Assembly: GCF_000185505.1 (NCBI RefSeq)
Contig: NZ_GL622359.1
Coordinates: 1,918,820 to 1,982,819, forward strand
DNA: 64,000 nt
Reading direction: 5' to 3'
From: Pseudoramibacter alactolyticus ATCC 23263
Lineage (GTDB): Bacteria; Bacillota; Clostridia; Eubacteriales; Eubacteriaceae
In this document: positions 1 through 7,259 of the stretch, one piece after another
Numbering within the stretch: the stretch's first letter is position 1
How the letters are laid out: every line of letters starts with the position of its first letter
Program-made: the position numbers and the translations under genes
Notes under the pieces: model-generated
Seen by the model: only the letters and a program-made list of their open reading frames with translations
Told to the model about the DNA's origin: nothing
The model's database searches: none

Positions 1-59
1 AGCATCCGTTCGTTAGCCCTGATTCATATATCATGCGTCCATTTTTTGAGGACAAATTA

Positions 60-215
60 TTAACACAGGATTTTTATTGCTCGAGCGGAAGTCGCCGGCG
101 ATGCGATAGGAACATTTTTGTAACCAATAAAGCCGATAATGACAAGGACAAGCATGACGGCAAGCAATGACAGGATGCAAATACCAATTATTTTGAAGAA
201 TTTGTTCCAATTCAT
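60..215 (-). CDS. 51-aa single-pass membrane peptide, unknown function
   Basis: Not a recognised family. The 51-residue product starts MNWNKFFKIIG, has one long hydrophobic helix at about residues 9-31, and ends in a short tail (SARAIKILC), so a single-pass membrane or signal-anchored peptide is likely. The ATG sits five bases after a GGAG and overlaps the stop of the upstream secreted-protein gene as ATGA, which argues for coupled translation. A longer overlapping reading frame in another phase (31-249) has no membrane pattern and no start signal, so I prefer this one. A partner or anchor for the neighbouring exported protein is inference only. Confidence 0.6.
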   Translation of the reverse strand: MNWNKFFKIIGICILSLLAVMLVLVIIGFIGYKNVPIASPATSARAIKILC

Positions 216-880
216 TTTGCTCTCCAGAAATGAGAAGTCGATTTTCCATTAGGGTAACTGGTCATTCGGCCGTACATTGTCCCCACCTGAACAGAAAGTC
301 CTTTTATAGGGCCGATTTTATAGAAGTAGGAAGCTCTCGAATAAACTTTGTTGCCGCTGATGTAACTGGATTTGCTGGTAGGGTTTGTTTGAACGAGCGG
401 ATTAAGGTTTTTTACGACATAAGCATTCGTATAAACAACAGAACGTATCCTGTTATTTTTCACACGGTAGCCGGTTTCCAAACGGTATTGTAAAGTGGTT
501 ATTCCTTTGATTTTCATCGAATGGGTCGCACTCGTTCGACGAACGATGGTGCTTGCTTTTGATTTTTTCAGAAGTGAAGGCGCCGATGAAACAGCCTCAG
601 AATAGTCACTAACGACGATATCCGGATTTTGAGATGGCGGATTTAAATAGGTATCTGGATTTGATAGCAATTGAAGAAATGTTTCTTTATCACTTTGAGA
701 GAGTTTATTGAATTGTGTTAAGTCTTTAGGGGATTCTTTGGCTAAAAACGCTTGATATTGTGAAATTGTTAATGACGGGTTTGTATTATTTTTTTCTGTT
801 GCCATCACGACGCCGGAAAGAAAAAATAAGACAAGTGCGATTAATAGAGTAGTACAGAAATATTTTTTGCGAATTGTCAT
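212..880 (-). CDS. secreted protein of unknown function
   Basis: The 222-residue product begins MTIRKKYF, followed by a hydrophobic stretch ending near VVMATEK, a typical Sec signal peptide with cleavage around residue 28. The mature part is polar, with a low-complexity N-terminal half and a C-terminal half rich in Tyr, Ser, Lys and Arg that looks beta-rich (KVYSRASYFYKIG). No catalytic motif is visible. An ATG 18 bases upstream is in frame, but AAGGA lies 8 bases before the chosen ATG. It is the first gene of a two-gene unit with the 51-aa peptide and has its own strong promoter and a palindrome near the transcription start. Confidence 0.65.
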   Translation of the reverse strand: MTIRKKYFCTTLLIALVLFFLSGVVMATEKNNTNPSLTISQYQAFLAKESPKDLTQFNKLSQSDKETFLQLLSNPDTYLNPPSQNPDIVVSDYSEAVSSAPSLLKKSKASTIVRRTSATHSMKIKGITTLQYRLETGYRVKNNRIRSVVYTNAYVVKNLNPLVQTNPTSKSSYISGNKVYSRASYFYKIGPIKGLSVQVGTMYGRMTSYPNGKSTSHFWRAK

Positions 881-908
881 TTTAAAAGTTCCTTTCATAG
901 CTAATTTA

Positions 909-922
909 TTAGGATATCCTAA
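909..922. promoter_or_regulatory. perfect 14-bp palindrome, possible operator
   Basis: TTAGGATATCCTAA is a perfect inverted repeat lying just downstream of the -10 box of the promoter for the secreted-protein gene, so it would cover the transcription start. A repressor site is inferred from position; no cognate regulator is next to it. Confidence 0.4.
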
Positions 923-926
923 TTAA

Positions 927-955
927 ATTATACAGCCTTATGAAATCGAAGTCAA
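927..955 (-). promoter_or_regulatory. sigma-A promoter for the secreted protein operon
   Basis: On the minus strand TTGACT (950-955) and TATAAT (927-932) are separated by exactly 17 bases. Confidence 0.7.
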
Positions 956-1069
956 TAAAAAAAATAATAAAATATGATCGGCATGGATTAAAAGTTGAAT
1001 CAAATCGACGCTCAGACTGCCGACAAAATCTGAGATTTTATATTTTTAAGCTTTTTTTGCTGGTGCGAA

Positions 1070-2029
1070 TCAGGGCGTAAGTTCGGCCAGCGCTTGGGCC
1101 GTGGCCAGATCGGTGATGAGCATATTCACATACCCGCCGCGCAGGGCGCCGCGGATGGCGCGGGCTTTTTCCGGGCCGCAGCACACGCCGATGGCATAGG
1201 GCGTGCGGCGCAGGGTCTCGAGATCGACGCCGATGACCTTTTCGTTAATGGGAAAGGGGGTGCAGGATCCCCGTTCGTCGAAAAAATGCATGCAGATATC
1301 GCCGCAGACTCCGGCAGCCTGCAGCTCGGCGATCATTTCGCCGGTGAAATAGCCGGTGCGGATGATGGTTGAGCGGCTGTCCGGTAGGCCGATGGACGTC
1401 AGGGCGACGTCGAGCCGGGCGGCCTTTTTGAGCACCCGCTGGATGCTCTGCTCCTTCATCAGCTCGCATTTGGTCTCGAGTCGTGAGACCATGGCCGGGG
1501 CGTGCATGGGCAGGTAATGACCGCCGAAGTTTTCCGCCAGAGCGGCAGCGATGGTGTTGCCGTGAAGCTCGTTGGCGACGAATCCGCTGCCGCCGTTTAA
1601 AGGCACAAATGTCAAATTCTTAAAAGCACGGGCGGGACGGTAGCGGCTGACGGCGGCCAGGGTGGTGCCCCAGGAGATGCCGACCACCTGCCCGGGAGAA
1701 AGAACGCGCTCGAGGGTGGCGCCGGCCACGAGGCCGGCCTGGGTTTTGAGGTCGCTTTGGGGCGTATCGTCAAAGATGATGGCCTCTTTGAGGCCGAAAC
1801 GCGCTTCAAGGGCCTCCTCCAGCTGATAATGATCGCGGCCGTCGGGTTCGGCGATGGTGATGGTGACCATGCCGATCTCCCGGGCGGTTTTGAGCAGCTT
1901 GGAGACGGTGGGCCGGGAAAGGCCGAGCTGCTTGGCGATGGTCTGCTGGCTGAGTCCCTCGTCATAATACAAACGGCTGGCGCGGAGCATGGTGCGGCGA
2001 TGGTGTCGGGTGGGTTTGGCATGTGACAT
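1070..2029 (-). CDS. SorC/DeoR-type sugar-binding transcriptional regulator
   Basis: A 319-residue regulator with an N-terminal helix-turn-helix (residues about 10-55, DEGLSQQTIAKQLGLSRPTV) and the long sugar-phosphate-binding domain of the SorC family (GISWGTTLAAV, TSIGLPDS, GVCCGPEKA). Family members sense phosphorylated sugars and repress or activate the adjacent operon. The start used is the ATG behind GGAGGT; an upstream ATG in frame has no ribosome site. It is transcribed divergently from the glucitol PTS operon at 2281-4228, which is its likely target. A perfect TTGACA/TGTCAA inverted repeat lies in the shared control region. Confidence 0.88.
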   Translation of the reverse strand: MSHAKPTRHHRRTMLRASRLYYDEGLSQQTIAKQLGLSRPTVSKLLKTAREIGMVTITIAEPDGRDHYQLEEALEARFGLKEAIIFDDTPQSDLKTQAGLVAGATLERVLSPGQVVGISWGTTLAAVSRYRPARAFKNLTFVPLNGGSGFVANELHGNTIAAALAENFGGHYLPMHAPAMVSRLETKCELMKEQSIQRVLKKAARLDVALTSIGLPDSRSTIIRTGYFTGEMIAELQAAGVCGDICMHFFDERGSCTPFPINEKVIGVDLETLRRTPYAIGVCCGPEKARAIRGALRGGYVNMLITDLATAQALAELTP

Positions 2030-2101
2030 GAATGGACCTCCGGAATCGGGTGCATGCAGGAATGAATTAAAATCATTATAGCGCATTTTGGCCGGAAAGC
2101 G

Positions 2102-2115
2102 TTGACAAATGTCAA
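2102..2115. promoter_or_regulatory. inverted repeat, candidate operator of the SorC-type regulator
   Basis: TTGACA-AA-TGTCAA is an inverted repeat about 75 bases upstream of the regulator start. Its outer sequence recurs in the -35 region of the divergent PTS promoter (CATTTGACA at 2212-2220), consistent with one protein controlling both genes. Confidence 0.45.
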
Positions 2116-2214
2116 AAAAAGCGCATTCAGAAAACGGGGCTAAAAGGGAAAAAACGAAATAATAGGGTTAAAAAAGAAAGAAAATTTTAAGAATTAAGAA
2201 ATTTTTACGAACAT

Positions 2215-2243
2215 TTGACAGTGCATTTTCCCCTCGCTATAAT
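2215..2243 (+). promoter_or_regulatory. consensus sigma-A promoter of the glucitol PTS operon
   Basis: TTGACA (2215-2220) and TATAAT (2238-2243) with a 17-base spacer are both full consensus. Transcription would start near 2250, about 30 bases before gutM. Confidence 0.8.
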
Positions 2244-2280
2244 AAGGGCATTGTGAAAACCAGCGAGGGAGGTGCGGCCA

Positions 2281-2793
2281 ATGGCCATTTTATGGTTGGC
2301 ATTGTTTTTGATGATGGCCCTGCAAATCGGACTGGGGGCGATACAAACCCGGGCCTGTCGCCGGGATCTCGCGGCGCTGCGCGGCAGCGGCACCGTGGGG
2401 GTCGGCCACGTGAAGGCGGGCTGGAGCCGGACCGGGCGCATCGTGATTTTGTCGTATCAAAAAAGTCTGGGTCGGGTTGTCGCCTGCCGGGAGATGACAG
2501 GCATTACGATTTTTGCCCGATTTAAGGATCGGCCGGATTATGTCGGCCGGGATCTCGCGGCGATGCGCGAGCTGGGGCTGGCGGCGGACGCGAGGGAATT
2601 TCGCTTTGCACGCCGGCGCCATCCCTACGACGCGGCGGCGGTCAGCGCTAAAAAGGGGGCGCTCATCCAGGCGGTGGAGGCCATCGAACGGCGATTGGCC
2701 GCGGAGGCGGATGCGGCGGGAACTGCGGGCGCCGATCGCGAGCCGTCGCTGCACGCCCGGGCCCTGGCCAAGGCGCGGCTGCGCGCCCGATGA
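2281..2793 (+). CDS. gutM: glucitol operon activator GutM family protein
   Basis: The 170-residue product starts with one hydrophobic segment (MAILWLALFLMMALQIGLGA) followed by the GutM pattern RACRRDLAALRG, GVGHVKAG, and a C-terminal coiled region. GutM proteins are membrane-anchored accessory activators encoded with glucitol/sorbitol PTS genes. The ATG is preceded by GGGAGGT; a GTG nine bases upstream overlaps that site and is unlikely. It is the first gene of the PTS operon, 30 bases before the IIC gene. Confidence 0.82.
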   Translation: MAILWLALFLMMALQIGLGAIQTRACRRDLAALRGSGTVGVGHVKAGWSRTGRIVILSYQKSLGRVVACREMTGITIFARFKDRPDYVGRDLAAMRELGLAADAREFRFARRRHPYDAAAVSAKKGALIQAVEAIERRLAAEADAAGTAGADREPSLHARALAKARLRAR

Positions 2794-2823
2794 GCCGCTT
2801 GTTAATGAAAAGAGGAGAACGAA

Positions 2824-3408
2824 GTGGAAGCATTATCGCAGGCAGCGTCCGGCTTTATCGGCTTGTTTGAGCTGGGCGGGCGCACCTTTATCAGTTATTT
2901 TTTTACAATCGGCAAGCACGGAGAGATCACGGTGGGCATCGTGCCGACTTTAATCTGTCTGATGACGGCCGTCAACGGGGTGATCAACCTCGCGGGCAAG
3001 GATCGGGTGGAAGGCTTCGGACGGCGCTGCAGCAAGTATCTGCTGCTGCGTTACACGGTGCTGCCGGTGATCGGGCTGTTCTTTTTTACCAGCCCCATGT
3101 GTTTTACCCTTGGGCGCTTTTTAGAAGAGCGGCACAAGCCTGCGTTTTACGACGCGACGGTATCCTTCTGTCACCCGATTACCGGATTGTTTCCCCATGC
3201 CAATGCCGGCGAGATTTTTGTGTATAACGGGGTGACGGCAGGGCTTTTGACCCTGGGCTATCGGCAGCTGGGGGATATCGCCATCCGGTATTTTCTGATG
3301 GGGCTCGTGGTGATTCTCCTGCGGGGGATCGTGTGCGAACAGCTGACCAGGCAGTTTTTGAAGAAAGGGGCGCAGGCCAATGGCGGATCGATCCTATCAG
3401 GGCGTTAA
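2824..3408 (+). CDS. srlA: PTS glucitol/sorbitol-specific IIC component
   Basis: The 194-residue membrane protein matches the length of E. coli SrlA (about 187). It carries the family patterns TIGKHGEITVGIVPTL, LFFFTSPMCFTLGRFLEE and PHANAGEIFVYNGV. It would form the membrane channel for glucitol uptake together with the membrane half of SrlE. The start is GTG behind AGAGGAGAA. Its 3' end overlaps the start of srlE by 29 bases, so the operon was built for coupled translation. As srlE is broken (next entry), uptake through this system is probably lost. Confidence 0.9.
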   Translation: MEALSQAASGFIGLFELGGRTFISYFFTIGKHGEITVGIVPTLICLMTAVNGVINLAGKDRVEGFGRRCSKYLLLRYTVLPVIGLFFFTSPMCFTLGRFLEERHKPAFYDATVSFCHPITGLFPHANAGEIFVYNGVTAGLLTLGYRQLGDIAIRYFLMGLVVILLRGIVCEQLTRQFLKKGAQANGGSILSGR

Positions 3409-3852
3409 AATCGTTCAGGGCGAGAAGGGCTGGGGCGGTCCGCTGGCGGTGATGCCGACGGCCGAAAAAAATAAAATCGTCTCAGTGACCGGCGGCGGAA
3501 TCCATCCCGTGGCCCAGAAGATCGCCGATCTCACCGGGGCGGAGGCGGTGGACGGCTTTACCCACGGGGTGCCGGATGCAGAATACGCCTGCGTGGTGAT
3601 TGACTGCGGCGGGACCGCGCGCTGCGGCGTGTTCCCCCATAAGCAGATTCTGACGATCAACGTGATGTCGGCGGGGAAAAGCGGCCCGCTGGCGCGCAGG
3701 TGGGCTGCGATTTTATTCCGATTGGGCTTTCCCTGGGCGAGGCGGAGCCGGAAACGGTGGACGCCGGGGTGCCGGCGGTGCTTTTTGAACGCGCCGTGAC
3801 CGGGCCCATCGCGGTGATCATTGCTTATTTTGCAGGCTTTGGAATGTTTTAG
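3380..3852 (+). pseudogene. srlE: PTS glucitol/sorbitol IIB/C component, internal deletion
   Basis: The N-terminal IIB domain is intact: GEKGWGGPLAVMP, VVIDCGGTARCGVFP with the phosphorylated Cys, and NVMSAGKSGPLA, at about residues 1-97. Normal SrlE is roughly 320-330 residues and continues into a membrane domain. Here the reading jumps straight from GKSGPLA to CDFIPIGLSLGEAEPETV, the extreme C-terminus of SrlE, and that piece is in a different frame. It ends VLFERAVTGPIAVIIAY... GFGMF at the TAG at 3850-3852. About 160 codons are missing and the join is out of frame, so the product would be an IIB domain with a nonsense tail. Confidence 0.85.
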
Positions 3853-3871
3853 CGAAGGAAAGAGGACGCGC

Positions 3872-4228
3872 ATGTATATCAGTCAGATTACAGCCATCGG
3901 CCCGCTGGCGGCTGAAATGGCCGAGCAGCAGATGATGGTCCTGTTCGGCGACGATGCGCCGGAGGCCGTGGCGGAAATTGCGGTGATGCATTCGGGTCAG
4001 ACCCTGGAGCGCGACATAGCGCCGGGAGACGAGATGATCGTTGGGGAGCAGGTGTTCACGGTGACTGCGGTGGGCGGCGAGGCCAACCGCACCTTTCGCG
4101 TCATGGGGCATTGCACCCTGGTGTTTACCGGGGCGGCCGAGGTGGCTCTGCCGGGGCAGATTGCCCTGGGCGGCGGCAAGGCGCCGATCGTTCGGGCCGG
4201 GGAAGATCTCATGGTGGTGTTCGCGTAG
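3872..4228 (+). CDS. srlB: PTS glucitol/sorbitol-specific IIA component
   Basis: The 118-residue cytoplasmic IIA protein has the usual family length (about 120). It begins MYISQITAIGPLA and has the conserved histidine segment AEIAVMHSGQTLERDI, GDEMIVG and HCTLVFTGA. It would pass phosphate from HPr to the IIB domain. The ATG follows GGAAAGAGG. It is the last gene of the operon, 19 bases after the srlE remnant and just before a terminator. Confidence 0.9.
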   Translation: MYISQITAIGPLAAEMAEQQMMVLFGDDAPEAVAEIAVMHSGQTLERDIAPGDEMIVGEQVFTVTAVGGEANRTFRVMGHCTLVFTGAAEVALPGQIALGGGKAPIVRAGEDLMVVFA

Positions 4229-4240
4229 CGCTGCCGCCGG

Positions 4241-4267
4241 CAGGCATCGAAAGATGCCTGTTTTTTT
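4241..4267 (+). terminator. intrinsic terminator of the PTS operon
   Basis: CAGGCATC-GAAA-GATGCCTG is a perfect 8-bp stem with a tetraloop, followed by seven T. Confidence 0.9.
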
Positions 4268-4324
4268 GTGCGCGTAGGCGAAGAAGGTGCGCGGGCATCG
4301 TGGGATGGCCGGACAGAAAAATTC

Positions 4325-4570
4325 AAAATGGTCCAGTATTACAAAGACAAGGGTATGCCCCTTTATGGAGCGCTTCAGTCCCTGTATGAGAAATACGGCT
4401 ATTTTGAAGAGTACGTGCAGTCCATCGAGCTCGACGGTATCGCGGGCAAGGCTCAGATCGCAAAGATCATGGATGCTTTTCGCGCCGATTATTTTAACGC
4501 TTTTGCCGATGCGAAAGCCAAGCTTGAAGAACTGAGGGCTGCGGCCAACGAACATTTGCTGGAGTTTTAA
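4325..4570 (+). pseudogene. C-terminal fragment of a phosphoglucomutase/phosphomannomutase
   Basis: About 80 codons match the C-terminal domain of large phospho-sugar mutases: VQYYKDKGMPLYGAL, LYEKYGYFEEY, LDGIAGKAQIAKIMDAFR. The catalytic serine, metal-binding and sugar-binding domains (normally about 450 residues upstream) are absent. Nothing before the fragment resembles them because the PTS terminator is immediately upstream. The frame is open back to 4268 but that part has no family resemblance. This is a deletion remnant, not a functional enzyme. Confidence 0.75.
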
Positions 4571-5268
4571 ATTACCAGTTAATGCAAAACCCGTATTGAG
4601 GACGGATGGAAAACTAACTGGACTGCCGAAGAGATCAAGTATGGAACGACAACTTTGATACAAAATGTATTTTGATACAAGGCTGTCGTCGGGAAAACTA
4701 TCGATGAGCAGATTATCCAAATTGTGCTTTAATAGCCTTCCGTGGAAGCTTTTGGACCCCGGATGACTTTGAATGAACTGGAACAAATCGACGCTTGTGT
4801 TGCCTGATGGATTATTTAACTGTCCGTATTCAACTTGTTATTGCCATTTGCATTTACAAACAAAAATCTTGAAGGGATTTTTAGGATCAGTTAAGTTATT
4901 AGAGTGTCATTAACTCTGATATATTTATGCTTACGTAACTAAAATAATTAGTTCGGCATGGAGATTAAGGAAATGTCTGTTGATCAAAACCGTTTCCCCT
5001 ATGATAAGCATTTGATTAAGCAGATAGGGAATTACTTTTGTGTAACTAAATAACCCAGATGGTAATAAGTGGAGTTGAAGAAATTAGCCCCTGTTGAAAT
5101 TAACAGTATAAAGGGCGTGGACGAATTTAACTACATCATCAGCAAGTGTGAAAAAAGAGTCCGTGTTTTTATTTTTAGCTTTTCTGTTGACGAATGCATG
5201 CAAAGGCATTGCGCTTATGCGTTATGTTCTGCCGCAGTGAATGATGACAGAAGATGTACCGGAAGCAA
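4571..5268. other. 698-bp stretch without a supported gene
   Basis: The sequence is AT-rich and every frame is broken by stops. A frame starting at 5069 (GTG, protein-like for about 30 residues: KKLAPVEINSIKG) soon turns into non-protein-like sequence and collides with the PsiE gene. I see no promoter, RNA gene or repeat I can support. It may be degraded coding DNA following the mutase fragment. Confidence 0.5.
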
Positions 5269-5808
5269 TTATTTAGTTTTGCGACTGCCCATTTGGCGAA
5301 ACAGCGAATTACGCTTTAGGTATAGATCTGTGTTTCGGAGTGGATACTTTCGTCGGAATCTTTTTCCTCTTAAACTGTAAAAGTGATAAGCCATGCGTTT
5401 GATATATCGGCTGATTCTTTTTTCAGCGTTTAGTTCATAGAGCAGGTATTTGCGCATAAACATCAAGAGAAAAATAGCCGCGATATAAAAAAGTGTCTGC
5501 TTTCCAGTAGGGCGGCCCACGATGACTCCGCGGGCGATGGCAAAAATCAAGGCTTCAAGGACAGCTTGCATCGTATGTGTATAGACCATGCGGATAAATT
5601 CGGTGCAAATAATTAGATTCATACACAACCCTAAATACATTTGAAGATTTTGGAATGTAACCTTAATGCTTTGATTAAATTCCAAATGTGAAAATAGTTC
5701 GAACAGATTGATAACGATGAGTACAATTAAAAATAGCGCAACACCCATTTCCAGAATTAGTAAAATGTTTTCATAAAATTTTAATACCGTATATTTAAAT
5801 TTTTTCAT
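5269..5808 (-). CDS. PsiE-family membrane protein
   Basis: The 179-residue product has four hydrophobic segments in residues 15-125 and a basic C-terminal tail. The middle matches the phosphate-starvation-inducible E family: NLIICTEFIRMVYTHT, LEALIFAIARGVIVG and FMRKYLLYEL correspond to its conserved EF-K-M, LLFAIAR-IV and RKYL blocks. PsiE function is unknown even in E. coli. The start has GGAGA five bases upstream. The C-terminal Arg/Lys-rich extension of about 45 residues is longer than usual for the family. It stands alone, on the same strand as the downstream-facing empty region. Confidence 0.65.
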   Translation of the reverse strand: MKKFKYTVLKFYENILLILEMGVALFLIVLIVINLFELFSHLEFNQSIKVTFQNLQMYLGLCMNLIICTEFIRMVYTHTMQAVLEALIFAIARGVIVGRPTGKQTLFYIAAIFLLMFMRKYLLYELNAEKRISRYIKRMAYHFYSLRGKRFRRKYPLRNTDLYLKRNSLFRQMGSRKTK

Positions 5809-6007
5809 TTCTCCTTTTCTCTCCTTTTTATTCTATGTATAGAAAATAATCGGCCTGCGATTTTTGTTTGAACATTTGCATAGGTGTGATCCATAAATAC
5901 ATCCTGAGCTTTATCGAAGTGTTCTTTAATGAAGTGAACTCTATTTTGACACATTTGGTAATTTCAATCACAAAAATTTGGGCAGACAATCATACAATGG
6001 GTTGATT

Positions 6008-6967
6008 TTATAATCCATTGTGTGAAGAAATACCTGTAAAATGAGCGGATGAATTATCCTTCTTAAGATAGGACAGGATAAAGTGATGGATCTCTGCTTC
6101 AATTAGAGTGTTACATTTGATCGTGCTGCGGAATAATTTGATATACCAGAAAGGGGAATCGTTGATTTCTTTTGTGATGATTTTTGTTTTGTCAGACGGA
6201 TTGATCGCGTCGCTGATAAATTTGGGAAGAATGGAAATGACGTTAGAATCTTTCAATAAACAATTGCGGTGAACCTCCCACGAGATGCTTTCAAGCGCGA
6301 TAAACGGATTTCGGTTAAAGCGATGGATAGAATCAGCAATGAGTCGGGCCGTAGGGAACAATCCGCTGGGAACGGCGATTGGATACTGGGAAATTTCTTT
6401 CCAGTTGAGGACTAGCCGTTCTTTCAAAGGATGATTTCGCGAGAGAAAAGCAGTATAGACGGATTTTGTTAAAACATCGCTGAAAAGACAGTTGTCTGCA
6501 GTATCGATTAACGGATCATCCAATAAAGCAAAATTATAATGACGGTTTGAAAGACGCTGTTTAGCCCGATCAGCGTCGATTTCAATGAATGAAAAAGTGA
6601 CCGATGGAAAATTATCGCGAAGTTCCTGAATCAAGTCCAACAAAAAAGAATTAAAAAGCAAGGGGGAGGCCGCGATGGCGTAGTTTTCTTTTTGCTTGGC
6701 TTTTAGATTTTCAAGTTGGTTGATCATGCTGTGATAATGACGCAGGAGGGGGACGGATTCATGATAGAGTTTTTGACCAATATAGGTTAGGCCGCAAATT
6801 CGTCCCTTATGCCGGACAAAAAGATTGAAATCCTCATCGTGTTCTAACGTCGAGATCATTTGCGACAAAGCCGGCTGAGAAATGAAAAGTTTGTTAGCCG
6901 CCGTCGTGATATTAAAATTATTTTCGACGATCGCATGCAAGTACATCAGTTTTTGAATATCAATCAT
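6008..6967 (-). CDS. LysR-family transcriptional regulator
   Basis: The 319-residue product has the LysR layout: an N-terminal winged helix-turn-helix (residues 1-60, ITTAANKLFISQPALSQMIS), a linker helix, and a periplasmic-binding-protein-like effector domain (YAIAASPLLFNSFLLDL, NHPLKERLVL). Such regulators usually control the divergent operon in response to a pathway metabolite. Here the divergent genes are the acyl-CoA dehydrogenase/dehydratase cluster from 7260. A strong interrupted inverted repeat lies between them. The ATG follows GGGAGAAGGTT. Confidence 0.9.
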   Translation of the reverse strand: MIDIQKLMYLHAIVENNFNITTAANKLFISQPALSQMISTLEHDEDFNLFVRHKGRICGLTYIGQKLYHESVPLLRHYHSMINQLENLKAKQKENYAIAASPLLFNSFLLDLIQELRDNFPSVTFSFIEIDADRAKQRLSNRHYNFALLDDPLIDTADNCLFSDVLTKSVYTAFLSRNHPLKERLVLNWKEISQYPIAVPSGLFPTARLIADSIHRFNRNPFIALESISWEVHRNCLLKDSNVISILPKFISDAINPSDKTKIITKEINDSPFWYIKLFRSTIKCNTLIEAEIHHFILSYLKKDNSSAHFTGISSHNGL

Positions 6968-7037
6968 AACCTTCTCCCATAATTAAAAGTTATAGAATCG
7001 ATAATAAAGTGGAATTTCAGTTCTCCACCTTATTATG

Positions 7038-7065
7038 ATAACCTTTACTTGGTTCGGGAGGTTAT
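7038..7065. promoter_or_regulatory. interrupted inverted repeat, candidate LysR binding site
   Basis: ATAACCT and AGGTTAT form a perfect 7-bp inverted repeat with 14 bases between arms, the scale of a LysR recognition site, in the 292-base gap between the LysR gene and its divergent operon. A TATAAT-like box follows at 7147-7152, but its -35 is weak, as expected for an activated promoter. Confidence 0.5.
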
Positions 7066-7259
7066 ATTTAATTAAATGGATAGTTGTGAATGTGGAAGTT
7101 GAAAGGGGGCATACAATACTTTTCAGGAATGAAATTACAAAGTATTTATAATATAACTTAAACGTTTAAAAAACACAAGAGGGCAATGCGTTATTTAAAT
7201 GCAAAAGTGGACATGTTCCGGAATATTTCGTGGATTAAATGTTGATATGAGGAGGAGTT

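Noticed and set aside
1000..1060. AAAATCT/AGATTTT hairpin with T-rich tail
   Set aside because: The stem is AT-only and no plus-strand gene precedes it; too weak to call a terminator.
1612..2115. Proline/serine-rich frame overlapping the SorC-type gene
   Set aside because: It is the same strand in another phase, with proline/serine-rich composition typical of an out-of-frame reading.
3818..4786. Long minus-strand open frame (322 codons) across the IIA gene and mutase fragment
   Set aside because: It is antisense to two recognisable coding segments, has no family-like motifs and its composition follows the codon pattern of the opposite strand.
5069..5380. Plus-strand frame starting MELKKLAPVEINSIKG
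   Set aside because: The first 30 residues look protein-like but the rest is low-complexity Arg/Tyr/Ser and runs antisense into the PsiE-family gene; no convincing ribosome site.
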